Shown here one piece after another: positions 46,418 to 58,800 of a stretch of 64,000 nucleotides of DNA. This DNA is from Neofusicoccum parvum (Eukaryota; Ascomycota; Dothideomycetes; Botryosphaeriales; Botryosphaeriaceae): positions 3,844,001 to 3,908,000 of the forward strand of contig CP087206.1 in NCBI GenBank assembly GCA_020912385.1, in the 5' to 3' direction. The notes under the pieces are model-generated. The model did no database searches and had not been told where the DNA came from. It worked only from the letters and a program-made list of their open reading frames with translations. Every line of letters starts with the position of its first letter. Within the stretch, counting starts at the first letter, position 1. Both the position numbers and the translations under genes were made by a program.

Positions 46418-49400
46418 ATGTCACAATGGGGCGCTGGCTCTCCGCGCGGGAGCCCTGCCCGCGACGCTCCTTCCGATCCCAAGTCCCAGGTCCAGGTCAC
46501 CACCCAGATCACTCCCTCGTCGTCCTCCCACAACCTCGAGAACTTCGTCAAGTCGTCGCCCACCCAACAGCAGCGCAACCGCTCCGACTCGCGCCCGTCG
46601 TCGCGACCCATCTCCATGGTCCAGACCTACCAGCCTCCGCTCATGGAGGTTGCCCAAGACACGTTGCCCGAGCTGCAGCCCATCTTCACTTTCTTGAACT
46701 CGCACTCGAACAAGCTCTACCAGGAGGGCTACTTCCTGAAGCTCCACGACCTCGATGCCCGTATGTTTCGCCAGCTGCTCTCGCAAGCCTGGCCGAGCTG
46801 ACATTGACGCAGGTGGCCGCCCCAGTCCCGATCGGAATTGGACGGAGGTCTTCGCCCAGCTCGTTGGCACCGTGCTTTCGGTCTGGGACGCTCAGCGACT
46901 GGATGATGCTGGTGAAGACGGCGAGGTTGTTCCCAGCTTCATTAACCTGGCCGATGCCTCTATTAAAATGGTACGCTTGTCAGCTAATTGGCCGGAGTGT
47001 TTGACTGACCACAATAGATCGAGTCTCTGCCTATGAACGGCCAGAGTGGCCAGACGTTGAACAACGTCTTGAGTGTTTCGACCGCAGCAAACAATCGCTA
47101 CCTGTTCCATTTCAACTCGCTGAACTCGCTCACGCAATGGGCGGCCGGCATCCGCCTCGCCATGTTCGAACACTCAAGTCTGCAGGAGGCGTACACCGGG
47201 TCGCTTATTGCCGGCAAGGGCCGCTTCCTCAACAACATCCGCCACATAATGGAGCGGACCAAGTTCAAGTACGAAGACTGGGCTCGTGTGCGTTTCGGTG
47301 CTGGCACGCCCTGGAGACGGTGTTGGTGTGTCATCACCCCGCCGGACGAGAAGGAGTACAGCAAGATCCAGAAGGCCATGAAGAAGCAAACCATCTACAA
47401 TCGCTCGCAGCCCGTCCTGAAGGGCGACGTCAAGTTCTACGAGACGAGGAAAATCAACAAGAAGACGCGTCCGATCGCCACTATCACGGAGGCATACTCT
47501 GCCTACGCCATTTACCCGCAATCAAAGCCACTCATTGATCAGTCAACGTTGGTGAAGGTCGAAGGCCGCATCACCATCCACTCGAAGCCCGAGTCCACCA
47601 CGGAGGGCTTCGTTTTTGTCATGCCAGAAGCCCACCCCGCAGTTTCAGGATTTGAGTTGATGCTGCGTTTCCTCTTCCCCGTCTTCGATACTTTCGGAAT
47701 TTATGGCAGGCCTCAGCGTCTCGTAGCTGATCCGTTGGATACGCGCTCTCTGATGTTTGCCATGCCCAAGGACCGACGATATGGATATTTGGACATCTTG
47801 GACGTTGCCAGTCTCATCCACACTGATGGTAGCCAAAACTGGTCCGAACGCCAGTGGAGGAAGCAGATGAAGGACCTGACGTCCAAGCGGATGACTGCTG
47901 CACCTCCCGATCGCCAGCGTAGCAGACGCAACACGACAAGCAGGACCAGCCTACCGCCTTCCCGCACTCAGTCCATCAGGTTCACTGACGGCGGTTCTAC
48001 ACACTCTCAGCCCGGCACGAGGAATGTGTCACCTGAAAGGGCCGGTGACCATAGCTTCTTCCCCCCTCGCCGAGCTGAGACAGCTTCTCCGAATACCATG
48101 ATGATGCGCCACCAGCGTTCAGTTTCCGAGAAAGTCGGAAATTCAAGACTCATGCACAGCAGGAATGCTTCAGAGGATTATGACACTCCTCCGCCTCCGC
48201 CTGCTCACCGCGTTGCTATGAATGGGTTGAACCACGACAGTCCTGGCAGTGACGTCTCGTCGACAAACTCGTCGGGTCACGAACAAGAATCACCCCACGA
48301 TCTGCCCGAGATCGGCGCAACGTCCGCTGCTAAGCCTCCCCCTACCCCTGTCCTCTCGCCTCCTGATTTCTCACACGGACCGGGCCAGAAGCCGAGGGTC
48401 CAACCCTATGAAGCGGAGGAGCTGCGCCGAGCCCAGTCTGGAATCGATGAGGCTACGCTGCAGGAAATGGCCGAGGCTAGCAATAGACCTCTCCCGACCA
48501 ATATTGCTGCCGCTGGAGCTGCGGCCGCCTGGAAGTCCAACCGCGGTAGCTGGGATTCTCAAGGCCGCAGCAGTGACGAGATCGAGCGCAATCAACGTCC
48601 TTACAACGACGTTCGGAGACGGTCGATTGAGGATAATCGCAATTATTGGAATGACCAGCAGAGCCATCGTCTTCCCACGATTCCTGCTTCACCTTACATT
48701 CCTCAAGGCGAACCTCATTCAGCAACAAGCGCTACTTTCTCTCCTTCTGGTCCTCCCGTTCCTGAGCACAGAGAAGTTCATCACGGATACTTCCCTCAAC
48801 AGGACGTGATGGCCGCTGCTTCCCAGGCCGGTCAACAGACTCTCACTCCCGAAGGATCACAGTCGCCCGCTGGACTCTCTGCTAGGCATAGCATTCAGCG
48901 GAAGCCAGTTCCAGGTCGGTTAAGCACTTCCCCTTCGGCGGACAAGCCCGCCATCCCTGCGTCTCCTTCAAATTCAAGTCTTGGCAGTTTTCGAAATGAT
49001 ATGATTAATCCTGACATGATTCTTAATCAGCTGGCCGCTCAGGATGAGTTTGAGCGCACACAAACCATGTCCAGCAGCGTCTATGACGACGAATCTACTG
49101 GGACGCCCGACTATGCAAGCATCAAGAGTGCGAGCACGAAGAAGTCGAGACAATCGGTTGAGAGGCCTAGGGCCGGAAGGATGAAGACTGTGGGCGACAT
49201 TCCGCCGCCGCCACCTAAGCACGAAGAGGTTGTTGTGGGTGACGCTCGTTACCAAGAGGAGGAGAAGCCAAACGATGTGGATGTTGATGTTCCTACGATC
49301 GACTTTGGTCCAACATACGACTTGACTAAAACCGACCCTAATTCCATGCGCCCTGGTACCAGTGGCACCATCACTCAAGAAGGACACTCGAGGTCTAAAT

Positions 49401-50629
49401 CCAGAGACCGTCTTTCAGCCTCTGACCTTTCCAACCCGCGCACGCCCCGGCCCGGCAGCGCAGGCGGCATGCTGCAAGACTCTTACTTTGGAAGAAGCAG
49501 CCCGAACACGCCAGGACACGGCCGCTCCAACTCGAAGTCTCCCCAGTCCAACCAAGATACCGAGGAAAACCGCAAGAGCGCTCTTTGGCAACCTACCTCA
49601 GGCCGCCGCAGCGCAAGCCCAGGCAATCGACTAAGCCTGTCAGCCGAGGAGTGGGTTCAACAGCGCGCTGCTACAGCTGCGTCGCCGGTTTTCTCTCACG
49701 GGCGCAACAGGTCTACACCCAACCTCCTGGAGAGCAACAGCGGGACTCCCTCTATGAGCCGAAATGCATCCGGAGAGTGGTCGCAGCTCCTTCCGCATTA
49801 CCAGCGAACTCCGCCAAAAGAGCCTAATCGTTACCACCGTGACTCTCGCCCTGATTCGCGCGCTACTTCCATGCTCCTCGGTGATGGTGGCCAGCCGCCT
49901 CGCTCTCATTCACGTGCGGCCTCGGCAATGCTGAACCAGCCCGCCCGCCCGAGCTCTCGCGGTGCTTCGGTGATGTTGAACAATCAGCCCTCGGGTCTCA
50001 TTCACGAGCAGTCTGCACAGCTCTCTGCACGTGAACAGGAGCATGTTGCCCGCCTTACTGGCACGCCACTCATCAACATGGCTAAATCTAAGGTTCAACC
50101 CGAGCCCGAGCAGAAGACTGGTCTTGTCGGTGCCATTGCGGCTCGCCAGAAAGAAAAGCAAGACATCAAAAAGGGCAGTCGCAGCGCGCTGGTTCAACAA
50201 GCCGTCGCCGCTCGCCAGCACCAAGCACAAGCTGAGGTTGCGCGTGCGGAGCGAGATGCTCAGCGCCGCGCTGAGCGTGAGTCTCAGAGAATGCAGCAGG
50301 AACAGCAGGCTGCAATGGTGCGTCAGCAGCAGCAAATACAGATGATGCAGGCGCAGCAGATGCAGCAGAACCAGATGCAGATGGGTCTGGGTATGCAGGG
50401 TATGCAGATGCCCATGCAGAACTACAACATGGCTATGGGCACTCCCAGTCCGAATACGACCTTCCAAATGCAAGGCGGTTACTTCCCGCAACAACAACAG
50501 GGCTACATGGGTGGCATGTCGCCCATGATGCAGCAGCAGCAACAACCAAACCAGCAAAGCTTTACCCCGCCGCCGTACGGTGCCAGCTGGGACCAGAGGC
50601 AGTCGCACAAGATGTCCAGAAGAGGTTGA
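46418..50629 (+). CDS. PH-domain protein similar to CAF120/SKG3 (CCR4-NOT associated)
   Basis: Exons 46418-46760, 46813-46970 and 47018-50629 give 1370 residues. Residues about 75-225 form a first PH-like region (YQEGYFLKLHDLDARGRPSP ... NWTEVFAQLVGTVLSVWD ... RYLFHFNSLNSLTQWAAGI). A second begins at about 266 (WRRCWCVITPPDEKEY) and runs through FYETRKINKKTRPIATI to FGIYGRPQRL. This double arrangement is that of yeast Caf120 and Skg3, which associate with the CCR4-NOT complex and the bud neck. From about residue 450 the chain is Ser/Pro/Arg-rich and probably disordered, with a Gln/Met-rich tail that is likely aggregation-prone. The role in mRNA turnover or polar growth is by homology only. 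The start methionine is the first in a stretch that is already low complexity, so an upstream exon is possible. Confidence 0.88.
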
Positions 50630-51880
50630 ACGGGAGTAGGAGACTGTAATGAAAACACGGGGCTGAGATGCACGCGAGGTGGTTACTGGCATTAAGCATT
50701 TATTCCCCCGGTTTGTCTTGTTTTTGCCTTTTTGGGAACTCTCCTCATCATAAGTTGCATATCATTGCATGGGCATTGGGTCTGTTGCATCTCAGGAGAT
50801 GGTTGAATCACAGCAGAGCAGTATGGCAGAGCATGTACGCACGCACGCATTTTTCCTTTCTCTATCAGAGCAAGCATTGTGTCTTGGGGAGGGACAGGAA
50901 TCAGGGAAGCATATTGGCGCATCATACAAAAAGTGGGATACCGGCGACAAAATGGCATTAGGCGTTTGTTTCGTTTCAAGTCTTATATCAGAGGGATTGG
51001 TTGGTTGGAGCAGGCATCAGGACAATAAATCTTAGTAGTAATATGTTCTAAACTCTAGCTTGGTTGCTTGTGTTTGTGGTGATTGATAAGTTTGGGCGGT
51101 GCGGTTGGTGTTTAGCAGCTGTGTTTGCTCCGCCGATAATACACACAGCACCTACTCACTTATGGACTAGGAAAAACGCTTGAACACATGCTCTAGTAAA
51201 TCTCTCAACCGATAATTCTTTCATTTGCCTAAAACAACGAACTGCCTTTTCGAACAAAGAGGCAACGACGGCATCGTCGATAAGGCATATTGAATGCTGG
51301 CTGCGTGCGCCCAAGAGATACATTGCGCAAGGAATGAAGACGCAAACGTCCAGGTAAAATGCATACCAAGTCTCTTTTTTTCTCTTTTCTTTTTCCTTTT
51401 GAAAAAAGACTTTCCAAGCCTATCTCAGCCACGTGTGTGTTGCTGTGACAGCGCCTCACGGAACAGACGGATGGGAAAGAATGGGAAATTAAAAATGCGA
51501 ATCCGAGGGGTTCCCCGGATGTGGATGTGTGGAGGCGCATATGGTGGACTGGCTTTGGTTTCGTCCGGACGCATTCCAGAGGCGCGAAAAGGGGGGGAGG
51601 GGATGGGATGGGATAGAGCGGCCGGCCACCGCGCAAGACGAAAACGGTGTCTGCACTGCTCTTGCTCTTGCATACCATGGTGACGAGAGGCATTCGTCTT
51701 TGACCCGTCTGAGACAGACGGACGGTCGGTTTCCCGATGTGCGAAAGGGTGGAACATGTCAAAAAAAAATGATGATGATTTCTTACAACTTATCAAACAA
51801 CAGCTTTCTCTTCTAACCTGTTGACTACTCCCCCCACAAGGCTTTATTCTTACTTTCCCCCTTTCCACCTCTTCTCCCCC
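50630..51880. other. Intergenic between convergent genes
   Basis: This 1.25 kb holds the 3' regions of the CAF120-like gene (+) and the ZIP transporter gene (-). Open frames at 51294-51683 (+) and 51229-51762 (-) overlap each other, and I find no conservation signal in either. Confidence 0.6.
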
Positions 51881-53591
51881 TCACGCCCACGCCCCCACCA
51901 AGGCCATCAACCCCCCACCCGCCACCACCGCCGCACACGCCTGCAGCCTCCTCTTGCCCCGCAACACCTGGTAGCTCGCATCGCTCAAAAAGTCCTCTGC
52001 CAGCAGCTCGACCAGCCCGGCGAACAGCAGCAACCCGCTGCTCACGGCGTTCATGACGCCGACCATCAGCAGGCCCATCTCGCTGGCGGGGTCGTACAGG
52101 CCGTGGATGCCGAGGCCGATGGCCTGGCCGAGCGGGGTGGTGGTGCCGTAGGCGAGGGCCATGAGCCAGGGCTTGGGGCTGCGCGGCGGGAAGGCGAGCG
52201 CGGCGATGCGCGAGCCGAGCGCGAGGCCCTCGAATGTCTGGTGGAAGGAGATGGCCACCAGCAGGACGAGGAAGGGCGGCCCGGTCGCGACCGAGATGGC
52301 CATGCCGATGAAGACCGAGTGGAAGAGGATGCCGGCTTCGAGCAGGAGGCACTGCAGCAGCTGCTTGCGCTGCTGCTGCGCAGGCGTGAGCAGCGTGTTG
52401 CTCGGCCCGCTGCCGCCGCCCGCTGAGGCGTCCGCGCCGCGTACAGAGTCGGCGCTGTCGCGGCCGCGGTACTTGTTCGTGGGCGCGCCGTTGAGGAGGC
52501 CCGAGGCGTCGGTTGAGGCGGCGCCGGCGTCGAGCTCCGGGAGCTCAAGGTCGGAGTCCGAGTCGCTGTCGTCGTGGATGGGTTTGGTTTGCGCCTCTTC
52601 GTCGGGAGGGGGCATGTGGCTGGGTGAGGGCGTGGGAGGGGGCAGTGACGGCGACACGCCGGCGACCAGGTTGTCCGTCGAGCCGTAGTCGTCCAGCATG
52701 ATGTCCGGCGGCCGCCTCCCGTCCTCTGGCCGCAGGCTGCCCTGCTTGAAGCGGTTGAAGCTCTGGCTCCGCCCGTGGCTGCGCGGCCGCCCGTTCGCCT
52801 CCGCCTCGTAGCTCCCGTGGCCGTGGCCGTGGCCGTGTATCTCCCCTCCCCCGCCGAGCGTATCGTACTCGCTCCCGTGAACGTGCCCCGCGCCCCGGCT
52901 CGCGAAGAACATCTCGATTCCTACCACCACGAACACGGCCGTCATGGCGATCAGCCCCGCCATGGCCGGGTATCCACGGTTCCAGAAGGCCGGCAGGCAT
53001 GGGTCCGTCAGCGAGGTGAAGGCGGTGGGGAGGAGATGCACGAAAGCCGTTGCGATCAGGACGCCGGTGCCGAAGTGGCGCGAGAGGAAGAGGAAGTGGT
53101 GCGGGACGGGGAGGCGCGGGAAGCGGCGGACAATGATGGGGAAGGCGCAGGCTGGGTGGCATGTTCGTCAGCAATTGTCCACCTGTGGACACCGTCGTGC
53201 CGCCATAGCACCCAATTGAGGGGAGGGCGGCGGAGGTTTTCCTTTTTCTTACCTCCAGTGCTCAGCACCAGGATCAGCACCAGGGCGAAGACGTGCAGCG
53301 GCGTGTTGTACTCGCCCTTCTTGGACGAGCCGCACGCCGGACGGACTCCGCTGCCGTTGACCTGCTCCTCCTTCATCGTGCCGCCATGTCTGCGGGCCAG
53401 CTCAGCCTGGAGGATGGTGGTAGGGATGTCGGACCATGATTCGGGCAGTATGCCTGTGCGGGGTGGGTGCTGTCAGCTGCATGGCTGTGCGTGCTCGACG
53501 ATCGCCGCGGGAGGGGCGGTGGACGGGGAAGGTGTTGAACCCTGGCTCGGCGGGGGCGGGTGGGAGCTTAAAACTCACCTCTCGCAGCCAT
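51881..53591 (-). CDS. ZIP-family zinc/iron transporter
   Basis: Three exons, 53591-53579 (only 13 bases), 53453-53253 and 53151-51881, give 494 residues with consistent phases. ZIP proteins carry Zn2+ or Fe2+ into the cytosol through eight membrane helices. Visible are TM1 (VFALVLILVLSTG), TM2 (HFGTGVLIATAFVHLLP) and TM3 (AGLIAMTAVFVVVGIEMFF), then a loop of about 190 residues with an HGHGHGHG metal-binding run at about 177-184 and acidic Asp/Ser stretches. TM4 (HSVFIGMAISV at 349) and TM5 (HQTFEGLALG at 375) carry the conserved pore histidines and glutamate, and TM6-8 follow. The C-terminus is AWA. It fits the plasma-membrane Zrt1/Zrt2 group, but metal choice is not readable. The first exon encodes just MAAR plus one base. 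Confidence 0.94.
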
Positions 53592-54082
53592 GGCGCCGGC
53601 ATGGGCGTTCATGGCTCAAGGGCGGCAGCTGGTTGTTGCTGCGCGTGGATTGCTCCTTCGTTCGTTGTGGGAAGGGTCGAGGGCGCGCCGGAGCATGTGG
53701 GCAGCGTCAGACCATGGCGGGAGACGGGGGCGCGGTGGAGCGTTTGGGAGCGGTGCAATGGTGGGAAAAAGGGTCGAGGAGGAGCGCGTTTGCTCGGCCT
53801 CGGACAGCTACGTAACGCAACGGCCCCCGGCCCAGCCCGGAGATCCCCAAACCCAGCCCGCCCGTGTTCCAGAAGCTTGGCGCACCGCCGCCCGGCGAAT
53901 TAAGCGCCCCCGTTCGCTCCGCCGCCCTCGTGCTCCACGCCCGCCAAGCATGCAAACTGTCTCAATTGTGCTCCTATTGTTTCCACCTGTCGTGGCTTGT
54001 TCGAACATGTCGGCCGTCTTCTCCGTCTCTGCAAACAATGCGACGCCTCATCGACTCTCATCTGATCAAAAATGACGGTGCA
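53592..54082. other. Upstream region of the ZIP gene, with the start of a decayed zone
   Basis: The first part is probably the ZIP promoter. The segment from about 53949 matches a second copy at about 55663 (see the repeat entries). No intact gene is seen. Confidence 0.5.
53949..54032 (+). repeat. Diverged repeat, copy A (Cys-rich coding relic)
   Basis: About 84 bases align with copy B at 55663-55746 at roughly three-quarters identity (estimated by eye). In one plus frame this copy reads HANCLNC then a segment with further cysteines and HVGRLLRLCKQC, so it looks like a small zinc-binding coding motif that has been duplicated and has decayed. Confidence 0.55.
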
Positions 54083-54709
54083 TTAATCTGCCAGCGGTCC
54101 GCGAGCATTCCCGGAGTCAAACATCATCCCTCGCATTCCCGGAGTCCGCGGTCGACGGCAACAGCCCAGCATCCCCAGCACACCGTGCCCGCCGCCCGTC
54201 TCCGCCATCACCTCGTCCAACGCCGGCGCCGGCGCCTTCAGCCGCGGATGCCCCAGGTTCGCGAGGTCGAGCACGGCCAGCCGCTCGAGCGTCTCGTTGG
54301 CGTGCGCGGTGGTGAGGACTTTCTGGAAAGCTCGGCGGTCTTCCTGACCTGAAGTACTATTGTAGCATTTTTGGGCGTAGTTGGCAGCGTCAATTGTCCC
54401 TTTCACGGACCACGGTGCAACCACTATCAGTATTGGGGTCCTATCAACTGCGGAAATGTTTCGCACCATGTAGTAAGGACTTGGCACTAGGACTTCCGTT
54501 CCGATTGAAGTTGAGATTTTGGAAGAGGAGATGCCAGCCGCGGCAAAAGACCCAAGGAAGAATGTCGTCAAGATGATTGTGAGTAGGGTTCGACGGTAAG
54601 GATGATGTGTTTGGTACAAATGCCAGGTCCAAAGCACCTGACCAAGAGACCATAGTCCACTGCCACCGTTGGCAGAGTTGCGGAGAATTGCTTGCTGCTG
54701 ACGATACAA
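54083..54709 (-). pseudogene. Fragment of a fungal multi-pass membrane protein family of unknown function
   Basis: The open frame gives up to 208 residues. It contains VLWTWHLYQTHHPYRRTLL, a hydrophobic segment LTTFFLGSFAAAGISSSKIS, TEVLV and ANYAQKCYNSTSG. These match the start of a large family of unannotated fungal membrane proteins (typically well over 600 residues, with a Cys-bearing extracellular domain). Here the region after AQKCY diverges, loses the expected second cysteine and ends without the downstream membrane segments. I treat it as a truncated copy, though a short expressed gene is possible. It sits between two copies of a Cys-rich repeat. Confidence 0.6.
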
Positions 54710-55871
54710 AGCATCGCGAGGGACCTCGGATGAAAGGCGAAGGTGGAGGATGAAACAAATGATTCTCTATAAGGCTGTGCCGACGAAAATGATAAAGAGC
54801 GCGATGAAGGAGATAGGGAGACCACCTTCGCGTTGGTTTTTTTTTTTTGCCGTGGGACCAGTTGATCTAAACCCCCTCATAAATCGTGTCATCGTCTGCC
54901 AAGTTTGACATGAGGGTATTAGAAGCGTAAGCAGATGTGAACAGAAATTTCAATCTCAATGAGGTCGAGAGGTCTGTGGAGTTGAAGGACTGTTTGGTAA
55001 ATTGAGATAGAGATTTAAAGGTAACGCTGCCTGGCCCTGATTAAACAGCCTCGCGTGGAAGAAGAAGCTGTGGAACGGACTTCTATTTCAAAGCTTGAGC
55101 GTTCGTTTCTGTCCTGCTCTCTGATTGTTTCCCACGAGGACTGTTGCACCGTAGTGGCTTGGACACAATGTGGTGCCACATTAGCCTTGTCGATATAAGC
55201 AGGAAACTGAAAAAAAAAAACCCCTTTGCGCCCTGTGTCAGAAGTTGATGGAGCTGAATTGGATAGCACCTCCACACGGTCAGAACAGGGCAGGCACTGC
55301 TTAGTGCAACCTTGACTCACATAGAGCTTGTACAAGGCTTTATGGGGAAGAGCTTTCCTAATCTTAGTCTAACCCTAAGCCTGCCCTAAGAGATTTTTAA
55401 AAGTCGTCCTTTTAGCCTGGACCCTAAGGGAGGAGGTATCCAAATTTGATTTGTGTATCGTTGCACAGCCGACGGTTGACCCGGCCCGCCGTGGGGGCGG
55501 GGGGAGACGACCAACCTACAATCAGCTCATTCCTCTGCATAACTCAGGAAGAAATTCGACAGCAAGTTTCAAGTTGCATTCCAATGCACAAAGGGGTCCT
55601 CCAACAATTGAACAACATCGACCAACACCGCATCGACATATTCATGCACCATGAACGCCCAGCACGCAAGCTGTCTCAATTGCTCTCTGATTGTTGCTAC
55701 CTGACTTGGCTGCCTCAAACATGTTGGCCGCCTCTTCTCGCCTGTGTGAATATCCTGTCTCTCCGGCTTAGGCGCGCCTTTACTACAACGCCGATGCAAT
55801 GCATGCTCAAAAAGCAAAATACCCGATAGCACTGCAATCAACCATTCCATTCCACACACCGAGGCTCCACC
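54710..55871. other. Decayed, AT-richer zone; CCCTAA motifs
   Basis: This 1.16 kb has only short open frames. It holds three CCCTAA hexamers at 55373, 55384 and 55422, which resemble fungal telomere repeat units but are not in tandem, and repeat copy B near 55663. Together with 53.9-54.7 kb it forms an accessory-looking patch between conserved genes. Confidence 0.5.
55663..55746 (+). repeat. Diverged repeat, copy B (Cys-rich coding relic)
   Basis: This is the same orientation as copy A, 1.7 kb downstream. The corresponding frame begins HASCLNCSLIVAT and then meets a stop, so this copy is disrupted. Confidence 0.55.
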
Positions 55872-58800
55872 TCATTCGCTCTCGCTGTCATCGATGACCA
55901 GCCTTCTTTTTGCTGGCTTGCGTGCATCAATCTCCACCTCTTCCTCACTACCCTCGTCCTCGCTGTCTGAAATCATGGCTTTGCTCGCCGTTTTCCTTGG
56001 CGGCTCAGGATTCTTCCTGCGGACTAGTTGACTGATGTCAGGCAAGTCATCGTCGTCCGAGTCTTCCTGATCTTTCTGGGACGACGTGAACAGCTTAGTG
56101 TGGCGCACCGTGGCCTTGATCGAGGGAAGCGAAGAGCTGAATGTATCGACTGGATCCGCATCGTCCGCGATGAAGTCGGCCAGTTCCGAATCTAGCTGAT
56201 AATCCTCAAATTCGTCTTCTCCTTCGGTGTCTTGCGTACCCAGATCGATGGCCTGAGATCTGAAACGCATCCGTGGATCAGTCGGCGGCGGACTGCTGCT
56301 CGCCCCCTCGCCGACTTCATCCATGACTCGTCTGTGTGAATGTTTCGGCGTGATTCCAGCAGGATGCCCAAACCCTTCGTCCTCATCGTCTTCAGCCAGC
56401 TCGTCCGAGACTTCATCTGCCGATAGCCCAGCCTCAAGGTCAGACATGTGCAAGTTGCTCTTGAATCTATTCTCGAGATCCTGGGCATTCGACTTGTCCA
56501 TGAGATGCATACGGTTGACCATGTCCACGAACGAAGTGGTGAGCCGACTATGCGTCGAAATATATCTTGTCCGGCATGCTTGTCGTTGTTGTTCTGGATG
56601 CAACTTCAGTACCGGCGGTGCGATTTCTCTGTCGTCGTCTGCGTCGTCGATTCTTTGGTAATACGTCTGGAGTTCCCTCTCTTGCTTGGCGTTGAGGAAC
56701 ACTTCCTCAACCGCCGCCACAGGCTCCGGCTCGTCGATTACGGGTGCTTTCTTCCTCTTTTTTGTGCGAGATTGGCCCTCGCCATCCGACTCACCATTCA
56801 TTCGAGCCGCCGTGACGAAGCCTGTAACCACACCATCCGGCATTTGGAACTTCTTTGGCGGGCGTTTGGTTTTTCCACGCTTACCCGCCCGTGGCACGGG
56901 CAATTCCGGCTGTGAGTTCTCGATCGGGATCTCGATGTGCTTCATCTCGACCACGGGGTTGATCTCAATCGGTACTATTCTCCTTGCGATGTCCGTGTGG
57001 AAGTTGAATTCATCGCCCTTGGAGATCTTGTCTTGCATCTTTTCGTACGCATCCTTTGCTTGCAACGCATCATTCTCTTCTTTGCCTTCCATCTGCAACA
57101 GCAGAATGTTACCTTGCCGCTTTCGTCCAGTGCGGCCCATGCGCTGCAGCATTCGGATTGGTGAAGCCTTCTGATCGTAGCAGACGATCAGGTCAACCTC
57201 TCCAATATCGAGTCCTTCTTCTCCAATGGAAGTTGCGACGAGTGTGTTGTAAACACCTGCCTTGAACTGCTTCACAACTTCCTCCTGGCGACGTTGGTCC
57301 ATGGCTTCCGACGTCTTGGTTGCTGCTTGGCCAACGAAAACATGTGGTCGAATCATTGGTTCATTTAGCTTGAGCACCCGGACAATGTCTTCAGCACTGT
57401 CTCTCCAATGCGCGAAGACCATGACCTTGGTTTGTGACGCGCCGCCTCCTTGAGGACCACTCCCATCTCCGGCATCCAGAAAATGATTGAGCACATGTTG
57501 ACGAAGGTACTCAAGCTTGGGATGCCCAAGATAGTCAGGTTTCGCAGTCCATTCTTTGAGAAGATTCATAAGCTTCTCGAAGTTCGGATTCTTGGTTATC
57601 TGCTGCGCATATTTGGTTGTAGCATCGTTCTTGAAGTCGCAAAGGATACGGTAAAATGGCCGAATACCGTGATACTTGAGCAAATCCATCCCTCGACCAA
57701 ACTTCGTCAGGGTGACGAAGATGGTATTGACCATACCTTTCAAAGGACCTGGTGCCTTCCTGCCAGCGTCTGATCTACTCCAGTTGAGCCGCGATTGGGT
57801 GAGGCCATACAGGCTAATGTTCAAAGGATCTCTTGACCAGTACGCGTTCTGCTGGTTCAACTTATCCAGAACGGGCTGTATGGCTTTTGACAGAAGATCC
57901 TTCACCACAAGTAGGTCCTTGTTGTCTCGTAACACTTTCTTCTCGACCTCACGCTTGTGTACGAATGGCTGAATATCCATGGAGTTCTCCATTCGAATCT
58001 CCACTCGAGAGATCTCCAACCCGTCAATGACCTTCTGCACCATCTCCACGTTGGGTCCGGGAGTGGCCGTAAGTGCAAGGACCCGAAAACTTGGGTTGAA
58101 ACGCCTGATGAACTTGACGATCTCGACGTATGCGTAAGCTCCGGTGGCTCTGTGTGCTTCGTCGACAACGAGCAATACAATCTTCTTGGCGTCGCAGGAA
58201 CCGGTCTTCAGATCATTGATCATCGTCTGAGGGGTCATGAAGAAAACTCTCTTGGTCATCCATTCCTCTGCTCGAAGACCTGTATCCACGTTGCCTGTAA
58301 GCATAGTGGACTGTGAACGAGGAATACCGGCGATTCCAAGGCAAGCTTCAACCTGTTGGGCCACCAGAGGTTTGGTTGGCGCAACAAACACAATCTGCGC
58401 CTCAGTCGTCCAGCGAAGGAAGTTTAGCATGATGGTTGCTGCAATGAAAGTCTTTCCTAGACCTGTTGGTAGCGCAACTAGCAGATTGTGGAACAGACCG
58501 CGATGGACGATGTTAAACTGATAGTCTCGGATCTTGCCTAGATTAGTGGGATAAACCCATGTCTTCATTGCCTCCAGGTCGATCTTGTGATGCGTTGGTG
58601 GCTCACTTTTTCTGGCGGCAGGCCAACTCTGGCGTTTGTTCACTTGTGATTCTGGAACAGGGGCGCTGGAACCGCCGAAAAGAGTAGTTTGCCTCAGGCC
58701 ATTGAGAGGAGCTGCCAATCGCTGCGGCACACTTGGTGGGCGCATTTCTTGTGAAGATATCAGAATGGCCTCTCTCTGAGCCCTCGCAGCCCGCTGCAGC

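Noticed and set aside
49910..50692. 260-codon minus-strand frame over the CAF120-like C-terminus
   Set aside because: Leu/His-rich mirror of the Gln/Met-rich tail of the real gene.
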